In this document: piece after piece, positions 36,795-45,673 of the stretch
How the letters are laid out: each line of letters opens with the position of its first letter
Numbering within the stretch: the first letter of the stretch is position 1
DNA from: Billgrantia antri
GTDB taxonomy: Bacteria > Pseudomonadota > Gammaproteobacteria > Pseudomonadales > Halomonadaceae
Length of the DNA: 64,000 nucleotides
Direction: 5' to 3'
Assembly: GCF_019430905.1 (NCBI RefSeq)
Contig: NZ_JAHYCA010000008.1
Coordinates: 62,001-126,000, forward strand
Notes under the pieces: model-generated
The model's input: only the letters and a program-made list of their open reading frames with translations
Database searches by the model: none
What the model was told of the DNA's origin: nothing
Program-made: the position numbers and the translations under genes

Positions 36795-38630
36795 ATGTCC
36801 CCTTCCTTTCGCAATGTCCGTCTGGGCACCGCCACGGCCAGGCTGACCCTGCGTGGCGACGGCACTCAACTGCTCAGCATCGAGGAGCCCCTCGGCGACT
36901 ATCCCGATACGCTGCTCGAATGCCTGGAGCGCTGGGCCGAAGAGGCGCCGGACCGTACCTTCGTGGCGCGGCGCGACAGTGCAGGCGAGTGGCAGCGCCT
37001 GAGCTATGCCGAGACCCTGGCGCGGGTGCGCCGGCTGGCGCAGGGGCTGCTGAACCACGGTCTGAGCGTCGAGCGGCCCCTGGCCATCCTCAGCGGCAAC
37101 TCCATCGAACACCTGTTGCTGTCCTTGGCGGCGATGTACGTGGGCATTCCCTTCGCTCCCATCTCGCCGGCCTATTCCCTGGTCAGCCGCGACTACGGCA
37201 AGCTGCGCCATATCGTCGAGCTGCTGACGCCGGGCCTACTGATGGTCGACAAGGCCAAGGACTTCGCCCCCGCTCTGGCGGCGGTGCAGCCGGCCGACTG
37301 CGACTGTGTGGCGGTGGAGGCCGAAGGCTTCCCCATGGGCACCTTCAACGAATTGCTGGATACCCCCGTGACTGCGGCGGTGGATGAAGCCCGAGGGGCC
37401 GTTACCCCCGATACCATCGTCAAGTTCCTGTTCACCTCCGGCTCCACCGGCATGCCCAAGGGCGTCATCAATACCCACCGCATGCTCTGCTCCAACCAGG
37501 AGATGCTGGCCTCGCTGATGCCGTTCCTGCGCGACGAGCCTCCGGTGCTGGTGGACTGGCTGCCCTGGAACCACACCTTCGGCGGCAACCACAACATCGG
37601 CATCGTGCTCTACAACGGTGGCAGCCTGTACATCGACGACGGCCGTCCGGTGCCGGGCGAGTTCGAGAAGACCATTGCCAACCTGCGCGAGATCGCCCCG
37701 ACGGTCTACTTCAACGTGCCCAAGGGCTTCGAGATCCTGGTGGACTACCTCAAGCGCGAGGATTCCCTGCGCGAGACCTTCTTCTCCCGGCTCAACCTTA
37801 TGTTCTTTGCCGCGGCGGGGCTTTCCCAGCACATCTGGGACGAACTCGACCGCCTGGCCGTCCAGACCCTGGGCTGCAAGGTCGGCATGCTGACCGGCCT
37901 GGGCGCCACCGAGACCGCCCCCTCGGCGATGTTCGCCTCGCTGGAGGAGTCCCGCTCCGGCGTGGTGGGCCTGCCGGCGCGCGGGGTGACGATCAAGCTG
38001 GTGCCCAACGGCGGCAAGCTGGAGTGCCGGGTAAAAGGGCCCAGCGTGATGCCGGGCTACTGGCGCCAGCCCGAGGTCACCGCCAGGAGCTTCGACGAGG
38101 AGGGCTTCTACTGCCTGGGCGATGCGGTCAAGTTCATCGACCCGGACGACCCCCAGCGCGGCATGCGCTTCGACGGGCGCATCTCCGAAGACTTCAAGCT
38201 CGATACCGGCACCTGGGTCAGTGTCGGCCCGCTGCGGGCACGCATCATCGAAGCCGGCGCCCCCTATGTGAAGGATGTGGTGATCGCCGGGCTCGACCGG
38301 CCCTATGTCTCGGTCATGGTGTTCCCGGACCTGGAGAAGTGCCGCGAGCTGGCGGGGCTGGGCAGCGAGGCCGATGCCGCCGCGGTGCTGGCAAGTGCAG
38401 CCGTGCGCGAGCGCTTCCTGCAGATGCTGCGCGACCTGGACGCCCACAGTACGGGCAGTTCCACCCGGGTGCGGCGTCTGGTGCTGCTCGACGAGCCGCC
38501 GCGCCTGGATGCCCACGAGATCACCGACAAGGGTTCGATCAACCAGCGCGCCGTGCTGGACAACCGGGCCGCCATCGTCGAGGCGCTTTATCGCGAGCCA
38601 CCGCCGCAGGGCGTGTTACGGTTCGATTGA
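36795..38630 (+). CDS. fcs: Feruloyl-CoA synthase family aryl-CoA ligase
   Basis: It activates ferulate or related acids with ATP and CoA. The 611-residue ANL-superfamily protein has the AMP motif FLFTSGSTGMPKGVINTH (near residue 215), the Fcs-type LVDWLPWNHTFGGNHNIG, GLGATETAPSA and a C-terminal domain with GRISEDFKLDTGTWVSVG. The length and the WLPWNHTFGGNHN segment are characteristic of feruloyl-CoA synthases rather than long-chain ligases. CAGGAGC precedes the ATG. No hydroxycinnamoyl-CoA lyase of classic type adjoins it. A LuxR-type regulator follows after 17 bases. Confidence 0.88.
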   Translation: MSPSFRNVRLGTATARLTLRGDGTQLLSIEEPLGDYPDTLLECLERWAEEAPDRTFVARRDSAGEWQRLSYAETLARVRRLAQGLLNHGLSVERPLAILSGNSIEHLLLSLAAMYVGIPFAPISPAYSLVSRDYGKLRHIVELLTPGLLMVDKAKDFAPALAAVQPADCDCVAVEAEGFPMGTFNELLDTPVTAAVDEARGAVTPDTIVKFLFTSGSTGMPKGVINTHRMLCSNQEMLASLMPFLRDEPPVLVDWLPWNHTFGGNHNIGIVLYNGGSLYIDDGRPVPGEFEKTIANLREIAPTVYFNVPKGFEILVDYLKREDSLRETFFSRLNLMFFAAAGLSQHIWDELDRLAVQTLGCKVGMLTGLGATETAPSAMFASLEESRSGVVGLPARGVTIKLVPNGGKLECRVKGPSVMPGYWRQPEVTARSFDEEGFYCLGDAVKFIDPDDPQRGMRFDGRISEDFKLDTGTWVSVGPLRARIIEAGAPYVKDVVIAGLDRPYVSVMVFPDLEKCRELAGLGSEADAAAVLASAAVRERFLQMLRDLDAHSTGSSTRVRRLVLLDEPPRLDAHEITDKGSINQRAVLDNRAAIVEALYREPPPQGVLRFD

Positions 38631-38647
38631 ATCTGCAGAGTAGCGAC

Positions 38648-39682
38648 ATGAGCGATACCCATATGGACAATAACAACAGCAGTGCATGTGGTTCCGCGGT
38701 CGATGTGAGGGTGCTGCAGCGCTTCAGCCACGAAGTGCTTGGCCTGGCCGAGATACCCAGATGCCCGGCATCGAGAAGCTGGCTGCACGAAGCCGTTCAA
38801 GGCTTCGCTAATGTCGTGAGTTTCGATACGGCGTGGTGGGGGCAGGTGTATGTGTCTGCGCAGGACGCGCCAGCAAAGAACCTGATGCATGGCAGCCTGG
38901 GTCTGAGCCCTTCGTTCGCCGAGGAGTGGAACGACATCTCCACCCTCGACCGATTCGCGAACGCTTCGATCTCTCGATTGGGCCTGGCCGTCAGGGAGTG
39001 TCAGGGCGACTGCCCGGAGGAGGCGAACACGGCGGTGGGAGCGTTCTGCGAACGGCATGACATCTACCATAGCATGGCCGTGACGCTGGATTTCCCTCCC
39101 AGCGGGATGCTGTTCTTCGTATCGATCAACCGAGGCAAGTCTCGATTCGGCTTTGACGATGTCGATGCTCTGCTGATGGAGGAGTTCGTCCGGCACCTGG
39201 CTCGCTGTTGGAAAGCCTATTTGATGGCGGTTCGTTCCGATGGCATGTCGAACGAGTGGGACGGCTATGCGCTCTCGAGCAGGAAGGGGGAACTGCTCTA
39301 CATCGGCAGGGAAGTGGGAGCGGCGCTCGACGAGGAGTATTCCGACTGGCAGGGCTCTCGCCTGCCAGGCAATCTATCCGACATGCTGGAGCGTGCGCCT
39401 TGTACCTTGTCCCCGGGGAGCCGGAGGGGGATCGTGATGCAGCCGTGCGGGGAGCTGGTCTCCCTGACGATGTGCTCCCGCCGACGCTCCCCCTCGCTCT
39501 CTCCGCGGGAGCTCAGTGCCGCGAGGCTCTACTCCCAGGGCAGCTCCTACAAGGAGGTGGCCCGTACGCTGGGCGTCACTCCCGCCACGGCCAGGACCTA
39601 CCTCCGCAATGCCTACGTTCGACTGGGGGTCAGCAACAAGGTGGAGCTGATCTCGGCGCTTCGTTATCCCGGCGGCGAGTGA
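38648..39682 (+). CDS. LuxR-type HTH transcriptional regulator
   Basis: This 344-residue protein has a C-terminal LuxR/FixJ-type helix-turn-helix (about residues 280-340: LSPRELSAARLYSQGSSYKEV, VTPATARTYLRNAYVRLGVSNK) and an N-terminal region of about 260 residues without a receiver Asp motif or a clear autoinducer domain. It is probably a ligand-sensing activator of the fcs genes with which it is co-transcribed. The ATG at 38648 follows fcs by 17 bases; the much longer frame from 38024 overlaps fcs and is a shadow. Confidence 0.8.
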   Translation: MSDTHMDNNNSSACGSAVDVRVLQRFSHEVLGLAEIPRCPASRSWLHEAVQGFANVVSFDTAWWGQVYVSAQDAPAKNLMHGSLGLSPSFAEEWNDISTLDRFANASISRLGLAVRECQGDCPEEANTAVGAFCERHDIYHSMAVTLDFPPSGMLFFVSINRGKSRFGFDDVDALLMEEFVRHLARCWKAYLMAVRSDGMSNEWDGYALSSRKGELLYIGREVGAALDEEYSDWQGSRLPGNLSDMLERAPCTLSPGSRRGIVMQPCGELVSLTMCSRRRSPSLSPRELSAARLYSQGSSYKEVARTLGVTPATARTYLRNAYVRLGVSNKVELISALRYPGGE

Positions 39683-39724
39683 ACGAGGGGGCCACCCGGC
39701 AGGGTGGCCGTGTTGCGTTCGGGT

Positions 39725-40803
39725 TCAAGGCGTCAGCTGTGAAATCTTCTCGAAGAAGGCCAGGGTGTCGTCTTCCCAGCCCTGGGCATCGGGCGTGTGG
39801 CTCAGCTTGACGATCACCGTCTGGCTCTGCGGGTCGATGTAGACGAACTGGTTGTAGATGCCGATGGCCGAGTAGGCTTCCCGGTCAGGGAAGGTCCACC
39901 ACTGGTACTGGTAGCCGATGGAAGCGTCTTCCGAGATGCGCTCGTAGCCGGGGTCGGAAACGGTGGAGGCTTCCACCCAGTCCTCGGACAGCACCTGGAT
40001 GCCGTTGGCCTCACCCTGGTTGAGCATCATGAGACCGAAGCGTCCGAGGTCGCGCAGCGTGGCGTTGAAGCCGGCGCCGTAGAACTCGTTCCCGACGGAC
40101 TCGGGGCCATCCATGATCCAGTAGGCGTCGAACTCCATGCCAGCGGGCTGCCAGAACTTCTCCGTCATGTAGTTGGCCACCGTCGTATTGACGGCACTTG
40201 CCAGCACGCAGCCGAGTACGCTGGTATCGAGGGTGGAGTAGTTGAACCTTTCGCCGGGCTCGTACTGGCGCTCGGAGGAGGAGGCCGCATAGTCACACCA
40301 GCGGTAGCGGTAAGCGACCAGGGCGTTGTCATGTACCTCGGTAAGCTGGGTGCTGCCCCGAATTCGTAGACTTCTTCCCAGGCTACCCCGGAGCGCATGC
40401 GCAATACCTCGAGAATGCTGACATCCTCATAGCCGCTGCCGGCCATGGCCGGCACATAGTCGACCACCTTGTCGTCGAGGCTGGCGATGCTGCCATCCTC
40501 GACGGCAAAGCCGATCAGGGTAGCGAGGATCGACTTGGAAACCGAGAAGACGGCGTGCGGGGTCGCCTCGTCGAGGCCGTTGCGATAGCGCTCGTAGGCG
40601 ATCTTTCCATCCTTGAGAACGAGCAGGGCATTGGTTCTCGTCCCTTCCAGAAACGCCTCGAGGGAAACCTCCTCACCTTCCAGCGTGAAGGTCCCGTCGA
40701 ATTCCATCGGGGCCTCATCCAGATGCCATGGGGTGGGCGAGGCCTCTACCACTCGCGTGGCAAACATCTTGTCCAGCGACTGGAACGCCTTCCAGCCGAG
40801 CCA
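39725..40803 (-). pseudogene. Serine hydrolase (class C beta-lactamase-like), frameshifted and 5'-truncated
   Basis: The sequence is a penicillin-binding/beta-lactamase-fold hydrolase with the SxxK active site in FSVSKSILATL. The N-terminal part (frame ending near 40360) and the C-terminal part (frame from near 40355 to 39725, with NYSTLDTSVLGC and GFNATLRDLGRFGLMM) are in different frames; one base appears lost in the CCCC region at 40356-40359. Upstream, FQSLDKMFATRV is in frame but preceded by a stop, so the usual membrane/signal segment is gone. I call it a pseudogene; a sequencing error could explain the frameshift but not the missing 5' end. Confidence 0.8.
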
Positions 40804-40922
40804 CTACTCAACCGGCATACCTCGCACCAGTCGGCTAGTGACGTCTCCTATACCAAAGTCGGGTATCGGGAGGGGTTGCTGGCTGGACTATAATTGGCCA
40901 GCAGATAGATGACATGCACTAT

Positions 40923-40939
40923 TGTTTTGCACACAAACA
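40923..40939. promoter_or_regulatory. Candidate operator TGTT-N9-AACA before the TRAP operon
   Basis: TGTT-N9-AACA, inside a longer repeat TTGTTT / AAACAA (40922-40940), 24 bases before the dctP ATG. The same 4-9-4 pattern occurs before fcs (36676) and before the enoyl-CoA hydratase gene (51898). Confidence 0.4.
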
Positions 40940-40962
40940 AATATAAGCCGCTGAGGTATCCC

Positions 40963-42096
40963 ATGACACGTCGTACGCTGCTCAAGTCCCTTGCCGTCGC
41001 CGCTACTGCCGGTAGCCTGGTACTGACCGTCCAGGCTCAGGCCTGCGATCTGCGCATGGCTCCCGGGGTGCCGCCAGCGCATCCCGCCTACGATCCGATG
41101 TTCACCGAATTCGCCGAGCGCCTGGCCGAGAAAACCGATGGCGACTTGGCGGGCAACCTGCTGGGTACCGAGGTAGCCAACATCGGCAATATGCGTAATG
41201 CCATCAAGAGTGGCCTGGTGGAGGTGGGGCTCTTCCTGCCGGCCTACTTTCCGGCCGACCTGCCCGAGATCAACCTGGTCGGCGACCTGGCTTTCCTGGG
41301 CACCAACCCCCATGCCATGGGAGCGGCGGTGACCGAATACATCGTCACCTGTGCCGAATGTCAGCAGGAGCTCAAGCAATTGGGCCTCGTTTATACCAGC
41401 TCTCATGCCTCGGATCTCTACCGCATACTGAGTACCGAGCCGGTACGCTCTCTCGACGACCTGCAGGGGCTGCGCATGCGGGTGGGTGGCCCCCAGTATT
41501 CCCGCTGGGCCGAGTCGGTGGGCGTGTCGCCGGCCTCGATACCGGTAGGGGAGACGTACGAATCGCTCTCCCAGGGGGTGATCGAAGGCACTATCGCTTC
41601 CGTTGCCGATATCATCTCCTTTCGCCTGGATGACGTGCTGAATTACGTCACCGATGTCGAGCTGGGCACTTTCCATAGCACCATCTCCCATGCGGTCGGC
41701 CAGCAGGCGTGGGACTCTCTCTCTGCCGATCAGCGTGAGGCACTGGTCCATGCCTCGGTCGAGGCGTCTGCCGCCATCACCCAACGCTGGGGCTACGAGA
41801 TGGCTGACGAGGCCCGCGAGGTGGCAGGCGAAAACGGTATCGAGATTCTGGAACCCGAGCCCGAGCTGGTGGAGGCCGTCGAGGCTTTCCTCGAGGAAGA
41901 CCTGATCTATGCCGCGGAGCAGGCGGAGAGCCGCCATGGCGTAGAAGATGCCGCCGCCAAGATCGAGCGTTTCCAGTCGCTGGTGGAGAAGTGGACCGGC
42001 ATCATCGAGGAGGTCGGCGCGGATCCCGAGGCGGTTGCCGAGGCCATGAATCGCGAGATCTGGAACGGGGTGGATTTCTCCACGTACGGAACCTGA
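40963..42096 (+). CDS. TRAP transporter solute-binding protein (DctP)
   Basis: This 377-residue periplasmic binding protein has a twin-arginine-like signal (MTRRTLLKSLAVAATAG). The mature part starts CDLRMAPGVPPAHPAYDPMF and has LQGLRMRVGGPQ. It belongs to a different DctP branch from the three orphan-type proteins at 33283, 55857 and 60082. The ATG at 40963 is chosen for the signal; the in-frame start at 40909 lies in the operator region. It begins an operon with dctQ, dctM, a CoA-transferase, a thiolase and a porin, so its ligand is probably a carboxylate that becomes a CoA ester. Confidence 0.9.
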   Translation: MTRRTLLKSLAVAATAGSLVLTVQAQACDLRMAPGVPPAHPAYDPMFTEFAERLAEKTDGDLAGNLLGTEVANIGNMRNAIKSGLVEVGLFLPAYFPADLPEINLVGDLAFLGTNPHAMGAAVTEYIVTCAECQQELKQLGLVYTSSHASDLYRILSTEPVRSLDDLQGLRMRVGGPQYSRWAESVGVSPASIPVGETYESLSQGVIEGTIASVADIISFRLDDVLNYVTDVELGTFHSTISHAVGQQAWDSLSADQREALVHASVEASAAITQRWGYEMADEAREVAGENGIEILEPEPELVEAVEAFLEEDLIYAAEQAESRHGVEDAAAKIERFQSLVEKWTGIIEEVGADPEAVAEAMNREIWNGVDFSTYGT

Positions 42097-42154
42097 TGCC
42101 GCACCCAAGGCCGGGACCACCGGCCTTGGGCCCCCTTGATGCCGGAGCCACGCC

Positions 42155-42673
42155 ATGGACGCTCTCTATCGTGTCACCAACCGGGCCGCCGTCGGCCTGG
42201 CACTGCTGGGTACGCTCGGTATCCTGCTGATGGTGATCCACATCACCCTGGATGTGCTGCTGCGTACCACGTTGTCCGTGTCGATCCCCGCTACCGTCGA
42301 GCTGGTGACCCGTTACTACCTGATCACCTTGGCGCTGCTGCCGCTGGGTTGGGTGGAGTGGCGCAGGGAGATGATTGCCGTGGAGGCGCTGGAAGGGCTG
42401 ATGAAGCCTTGGCTGCTGCGCCTTTCCGATGTGCTGGTATCGCTGCTCTCGGCTGCGGTCTATGCGGTCCTGGCCGTGGCGACCTGGGGCAAGGCGATGG
42501 AGCAATACGCCATCGGCTCCTACGTGATGTCGCTGAACTTCCCCATGCCGGTCTGGCCGACCTACTTCGCCTTGCCCGTTGCCTTCGCCCTGGCGGCGGT
42601 GGTCTGCATGGTGCGCTTGCCGTTCCTGGCCAGAGGTGCGGTTCACCCCTCCAGCACGCCCGATGAAAGGTGA
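42155..42673 (+). CDS. TRAP transporter small membrane subunit (DctQ)
   Basis: This 172-residue inner-membrane protein has four hydrophobic segments and the DctQ-like VELVTRYYLITLALLPLGWVEWRREMIAVEAL. GGAGCC precedes the ATG at 42155. It partners the DctM that follows; the dctM start lies six bases beyond this stop. Confidence 0.9.
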   Translation: MDALYRVTNRAAVGLALLGTLGILLMVIHITLDVLLRTTLSVSIPATVELVTRYYLITLALLPLGWVEWRREMIAVEALEGLMKPWLLRLSDVLVSLLSAAVYAVLAVATWGKAMEQYAIGSYVMSLNFPMPVWPTYFALPVAFALAAVVCMVRLPFLARGAVHPSSTPDER

Positions 42674-42678
42674 TCTCC

Positions 42679-43977
42679 ATGTCCGTTGATGTCGGCTTCT
42701 ACGGCCTCGCCATCCTCATGCTGCTGCTGGCACTGCGGGTGCCGGTGGCGCTCGCCCTGGTGGTCGTTTCGCTGGGCGGCATGACGGTGATGTTCGGCTG
42801 GAACACCGCCATCGGCATGCTCTCTTCGACGCCGTACGAATTCATCGCCAAGTGGACGCTCAGTGCGGTGCCGATGTTTCTGCTGATGGGCTTCGTCTGT
42901 TATCACACCGGTCTCACCAACGGGTTGTTCAGTGCCGCCAAGGTGGTGTTTCGCTGGCTGCCCGGAGGCGTGGCGATCTCGAGTATCGTCGCCAGCTCCG
43001 GTTTCGCCGCGGTGAGCGGTTCCAGCGTGGCCTGCTCGGCTGCCATGGGACGCATCGCCATTCCCGAGATGGTGAGTGGCGGCTACAAGCCGAGCTTCGC
43101 CTGCGGCACTATTGCCGCCGGCGGCACCATCGGTGCACTGATCCCACCCAGCATTCTGATGATCGTCTATGGCGTGTTCGCTCAGGTCTCCATCACCCAA
43201 GTGTTTCTGGGTGGCATTACTGTCGGCCTGCTGACGGCGCTGAGCTACAGCCTGGTGATCCTGCTGGTCAGCTGGAGGCGTCCCGACATCGTGCCGCGGG
43301 AGGCCGTCGGAGCCCGCGATATCACCGCTCGACAGGCGCTGCTCGATATCTGGCCGGTGCTGGTGCTGGGCGTGCTGGTGTTCGGCGGCCTCTTCTCGGG
43401 GTTCTTTACCGCCACCGAGGCGGGTGCCGTGGGGGCCGCCGGGGCGATCCTCATCGGCCTGCTGCTGCGGCGCCTGAACGGCCGGGCAATGAAGGCCGCG
43501 CTGCTCGAGACGCTTTCCACCACCTCGTCGCTGCTGGTCATCGGCGTCGGTGCCAGCATGTTCACGCTGTTCCTGAGTCTGAGCGGGCTGGCCGGCTACA
43601 TCACCGGGGCGGTGACCGGCTGGGAGCTTTCCTACCTCGAACTGATGCTGGTGGTGGTACTGATCTATCTCTTCCTCGGGCTGTTCATGGAGCCCTTCGG
43701 CGCCATGCTGGTGACCCTGCCCGTACTGCTGCCGGTCTTCGAGCTGTATGACGTGAGCCTGATCTGGTTCGGGGTGTTACTGGTGAAGCTGCTGGAGATC
43801 GGCATGATCACCCCACCGGTGGGCATGAACATCTTCGTGATCAAGGGCGTGGCGGGGCAGTACGCCTCGCTGATGGACATCTTCCGCGGCGTGTCGACCT
43901 TCCTGGTGGCCGATATCGTCGTGGTGGCGCTGGTGGTCTTCTATCCCCAGATCGTACTGGTGCTGACCGGCGGCTGA
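42679..43977 (+). CDS. TRAP transporter large membrane subunit (DctM)
   Basis: This 432-residue permease of the ion transporter superfamily has about 12 membrane segments and the DctM patterns VPMFLLMGFVCYHTGLTNGLF, FAAVSGSSVACSAAMGRIAIPEM, LIPPSILMIVYGVF and ITPPVGMNIFVIKGVAG. I chose the ATG at 42679 because AAAGGTGA lies at the right distance; a GTG at 42670 is also in frame. A 116-base gap with a strong palindrome follows before the CoA-transferase. Confidence 0.93.
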   Translation: MSVDVGFYGLAILMLLLALRVPVALALVVVSLGGMTVMFGWNTAIGMLSSTPYEFIAKWTLSAVPMFLLMGFVCYHTGLTNGLFSAAKVVFRWLPGGVAISSIVASSGFAAVSGSSVACSAAMGRIAIPEMVSGGYKPSFACGTIAAGGTIGALIPPSILMIVYGVFAQVSITQVFLGGITVGLLTALSYSLVILLVSWRRPDIVPREAVGARDITARQALLDIWPVLVLGVLVFGGLFSGFFTATEAGAVGAAGAILIGLLLRRLNGRAMKAALLETLSTTSSLLVIGVGASMFTLFLSLSGLAGYITGAVTGWELSYLELMLVVVLIYLFLGLFMEPFGAMLVTLPVLLPVFELYDVSLIWFGVLLVKLLEIGMITPPVGMNIFVIKGVAGQYASLMDIFRGVSTFLVADIVVVALVVFYPQIVLVLTGG

Positions 43978-44032
43978 TCCACGCCAAGGTTGGCTGCACT
44001 GACAATCGTCGTCCTGCTTCGATCAATATAAT

Positions 44033-44047
44033 TTGTTTATTAAACAA
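44033..44047. promoter_or_regulatory. AT-rich perfect palindrome before the CoA-transferase
   Basis: TTGTTTA-T-TAAACAA, 46 bases upstream of the GTG start at 44094. It may be an operator giving the CoA-transferase/thiolase genes their own control. Confidence 0.45.
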
Positions 44048-44093
44048 TATATTTAAACCTCAATCGTAAGCTTCGCCCAAGGAGGCCGAGAGA

Positions 44094-45653
44094 GTGAACA
44101 AGGTCATCGACAGCACCACCGCCGCGGGCTTGATACAGGATGACGCCACCGTCATCTGGTCCACTGCCGGCCTGTGCGGCTTCGCCGAAGCCGTAGCCAC
44201 CGCGCTGGAGCGGCGGTTCCTTGAGACGGGTGCGCCCCGAAATCTCACCGTGGCGCACAGCTGCGGATGTGGCGATGGCAAACAACGCGGCATGAACCAC
44301 CTGGGACATGCCGGCCTGGTCAAGCGGCTGATCAGCGGGCACACCGGCCAGGCCCCCCGCATGGGCGAGCTGATCCGCGAGAACCGCCTCGAGGGCTACC
44401 TGCTGCCGCAAGGCGTGCTGGCCCACCTGTGGCGTCACATCGCCGGCAAGAAGCCCGGCGTGCTCAGCAAGGTGGGGTTTGGCACCTTCGTCGACCCACG
44501 CCTCGAAGGCGGCAAGGCCAACACGGCCGCAGTCGAGGAACTGGTCAAGCTGTTCGAACTCGAGGGTGAGGAGTGGCTGCTCTATCGCACCTTTCCGGTG
44601 GACGTGGCGGTGATCCGCGCAACCACCGCCGACGAGCGCGGCAACCTGAGCCTGGAGCGCGAAGCGCTGTTCCTCGAGCAGCTCTCCATGGCCCAGGCAG
44701 CCCGCAACAACGGCGGCATTGTCATCGCCCAGGTGGAGTACCTGGCCCAGCAGGGCAGCCTGCATCCCCAGCGGGTCAAGGTGCCGGGCGATCTGGTCGA
44801 CTACGTGGTGGTGGCCGAGCCCGAGCACCACATGCAGACCATCACCACCGGTTACAACCCTGCGCTTTCCGGCGATCTCAAGGTGCCGCTGGGCGGTATC
44901 AAGCCGATGGCGCTGGACCCGCGCAAGGTGATCGCCCGGCGCGCCGCCATGGAGCTGGTGCCGGGCGGGGTGGTCAACCTCGGTATCGGCATGCCCGAAG
45001 GGGTTTCCAGCGTGGCGGCGGAGGAGGGCGTCAGCGACCTGATGACCCTGACCACCGAACTCGGCACCTACGGCGGCGTGCCCGCCAGTGGCGGCGACTT
45101 CGCCACCTCCTACAACGCCGAGGCGATCATCGACCACGGTTACCAGTTCGACTTCTACGACGGCGGCGGGCTGGACGTCTGCTTCCTCGGCCTGGCCCAG
45201 ACCGACCACGAGGGCAACCTCAACGTCAGCAAGTTCGGCGACAAGGTGGTGGGGCCAGGCGGCTTCATCAACATCAGCCAGAACGCCCGCAAGGTGGTGT
45301 TCTGTGGAACTTTCACCAACGGCGGCGAGCTGGCGGTGGAGGACGGCCGGCTGCGGATCCGCCAGGAGGGCCACCGCCGTAAATTCGTCCAGCGCGTCGA
45401 CCAGATCACCTTCAGCGGCCGCTATGCCCAGCAGACCGGCAAGCCGGTGCTGTTCGTCACCGAGCGCTGCGTCTTCGAGCTGATCGACGGCGAAATCACC
45501 CTCACCGAAATTGCCCCGGGCCTCGACGTCGAGCGCGACATCCTCGCGGCCATGGACTTCGTGCCGCGCATCGCCAGCGAGCTGCGCGAAATGCCGGCCG
45601 AACTCTTCCAGCCCCAGTGGGGCGGCCTGCGCGCGCATCTGACCCGCGACTGA
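44094..45653 (+). CDS. Single-chain acyl-CoA:carboxylate CoA-transferase (YdiF/propionate CoA-transferase type)
   Basis: This 519-residue fused A-B family I CoA-transferase has the N-terminal VIWSTAGLCGFAEAVATALE, the C-terminal VVNLGIGMPEGVSSVAAEEG and a likely catalytic Glu in LTTELGTYGGVP (near residue 325). It would activate an imported acid with CoA from acetyl- or succinyl-CoA. The start is GTG 44094 with a strong AAGGAGG site. The thiolase starts 20 bases downstream. The acceptor acid is unknown; neighbours suggest a substrate of beta-oxidation. Confidence 0.88.
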   Translation: MNKVIDSTTAAGLIQDDATVIWSTAGLCGFAEAVATALERRFLETGAPRNLTVAHSCGCGDGKQRGMNHLGHAGLVKRLISGHTGQAPRMGELIRENRLEGYLLPQGVLAHLWRHIAGKKPGVLSKVGFGTFVDPRLEGGKANTAAVEELVKLFELEGEEWLLYRTFPVDVAVIRATTADERGNLSLEREALFLEQLSMAQAARNNGGIVIAQVEYLAQQGSLHPQRVKVPGDLVDYVVVAEPEHHMQTITTGYNPALSGDLKVPLGGIKPMALDPRKVIARRAAMELVPGGVVNLGIGMPEGVSSVAAEEGVSDLMTLTTELGTYGGVPASGGDFATSYNAEAIIDHGYQFDFYDGGGLDVCFLGLAQTDHEGNLNVSKFGDKVVGPGGFINISQNARKVVFCGTFTNGGELAVEDGRLRIRQEGHRRKFVQRVDQITFSGRYAQQTGKPVLFVTERCVFELIDGEITLTEIAPGLDVERDILAAMDFVPRIASELREMPAELFQPQWGGLRAHLTRD

Positions 45654-45673
45654 ACAGTATTTGGAGATCGGAC

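Noticed and set aside
44040-45638. Minus-strand open frame of 532 codons opposite the CoA-transferase
   Set aside because: It is complementary to a clear CoA-transferase frame with good motifs and ribosome site; the antisense product resembles nothing.
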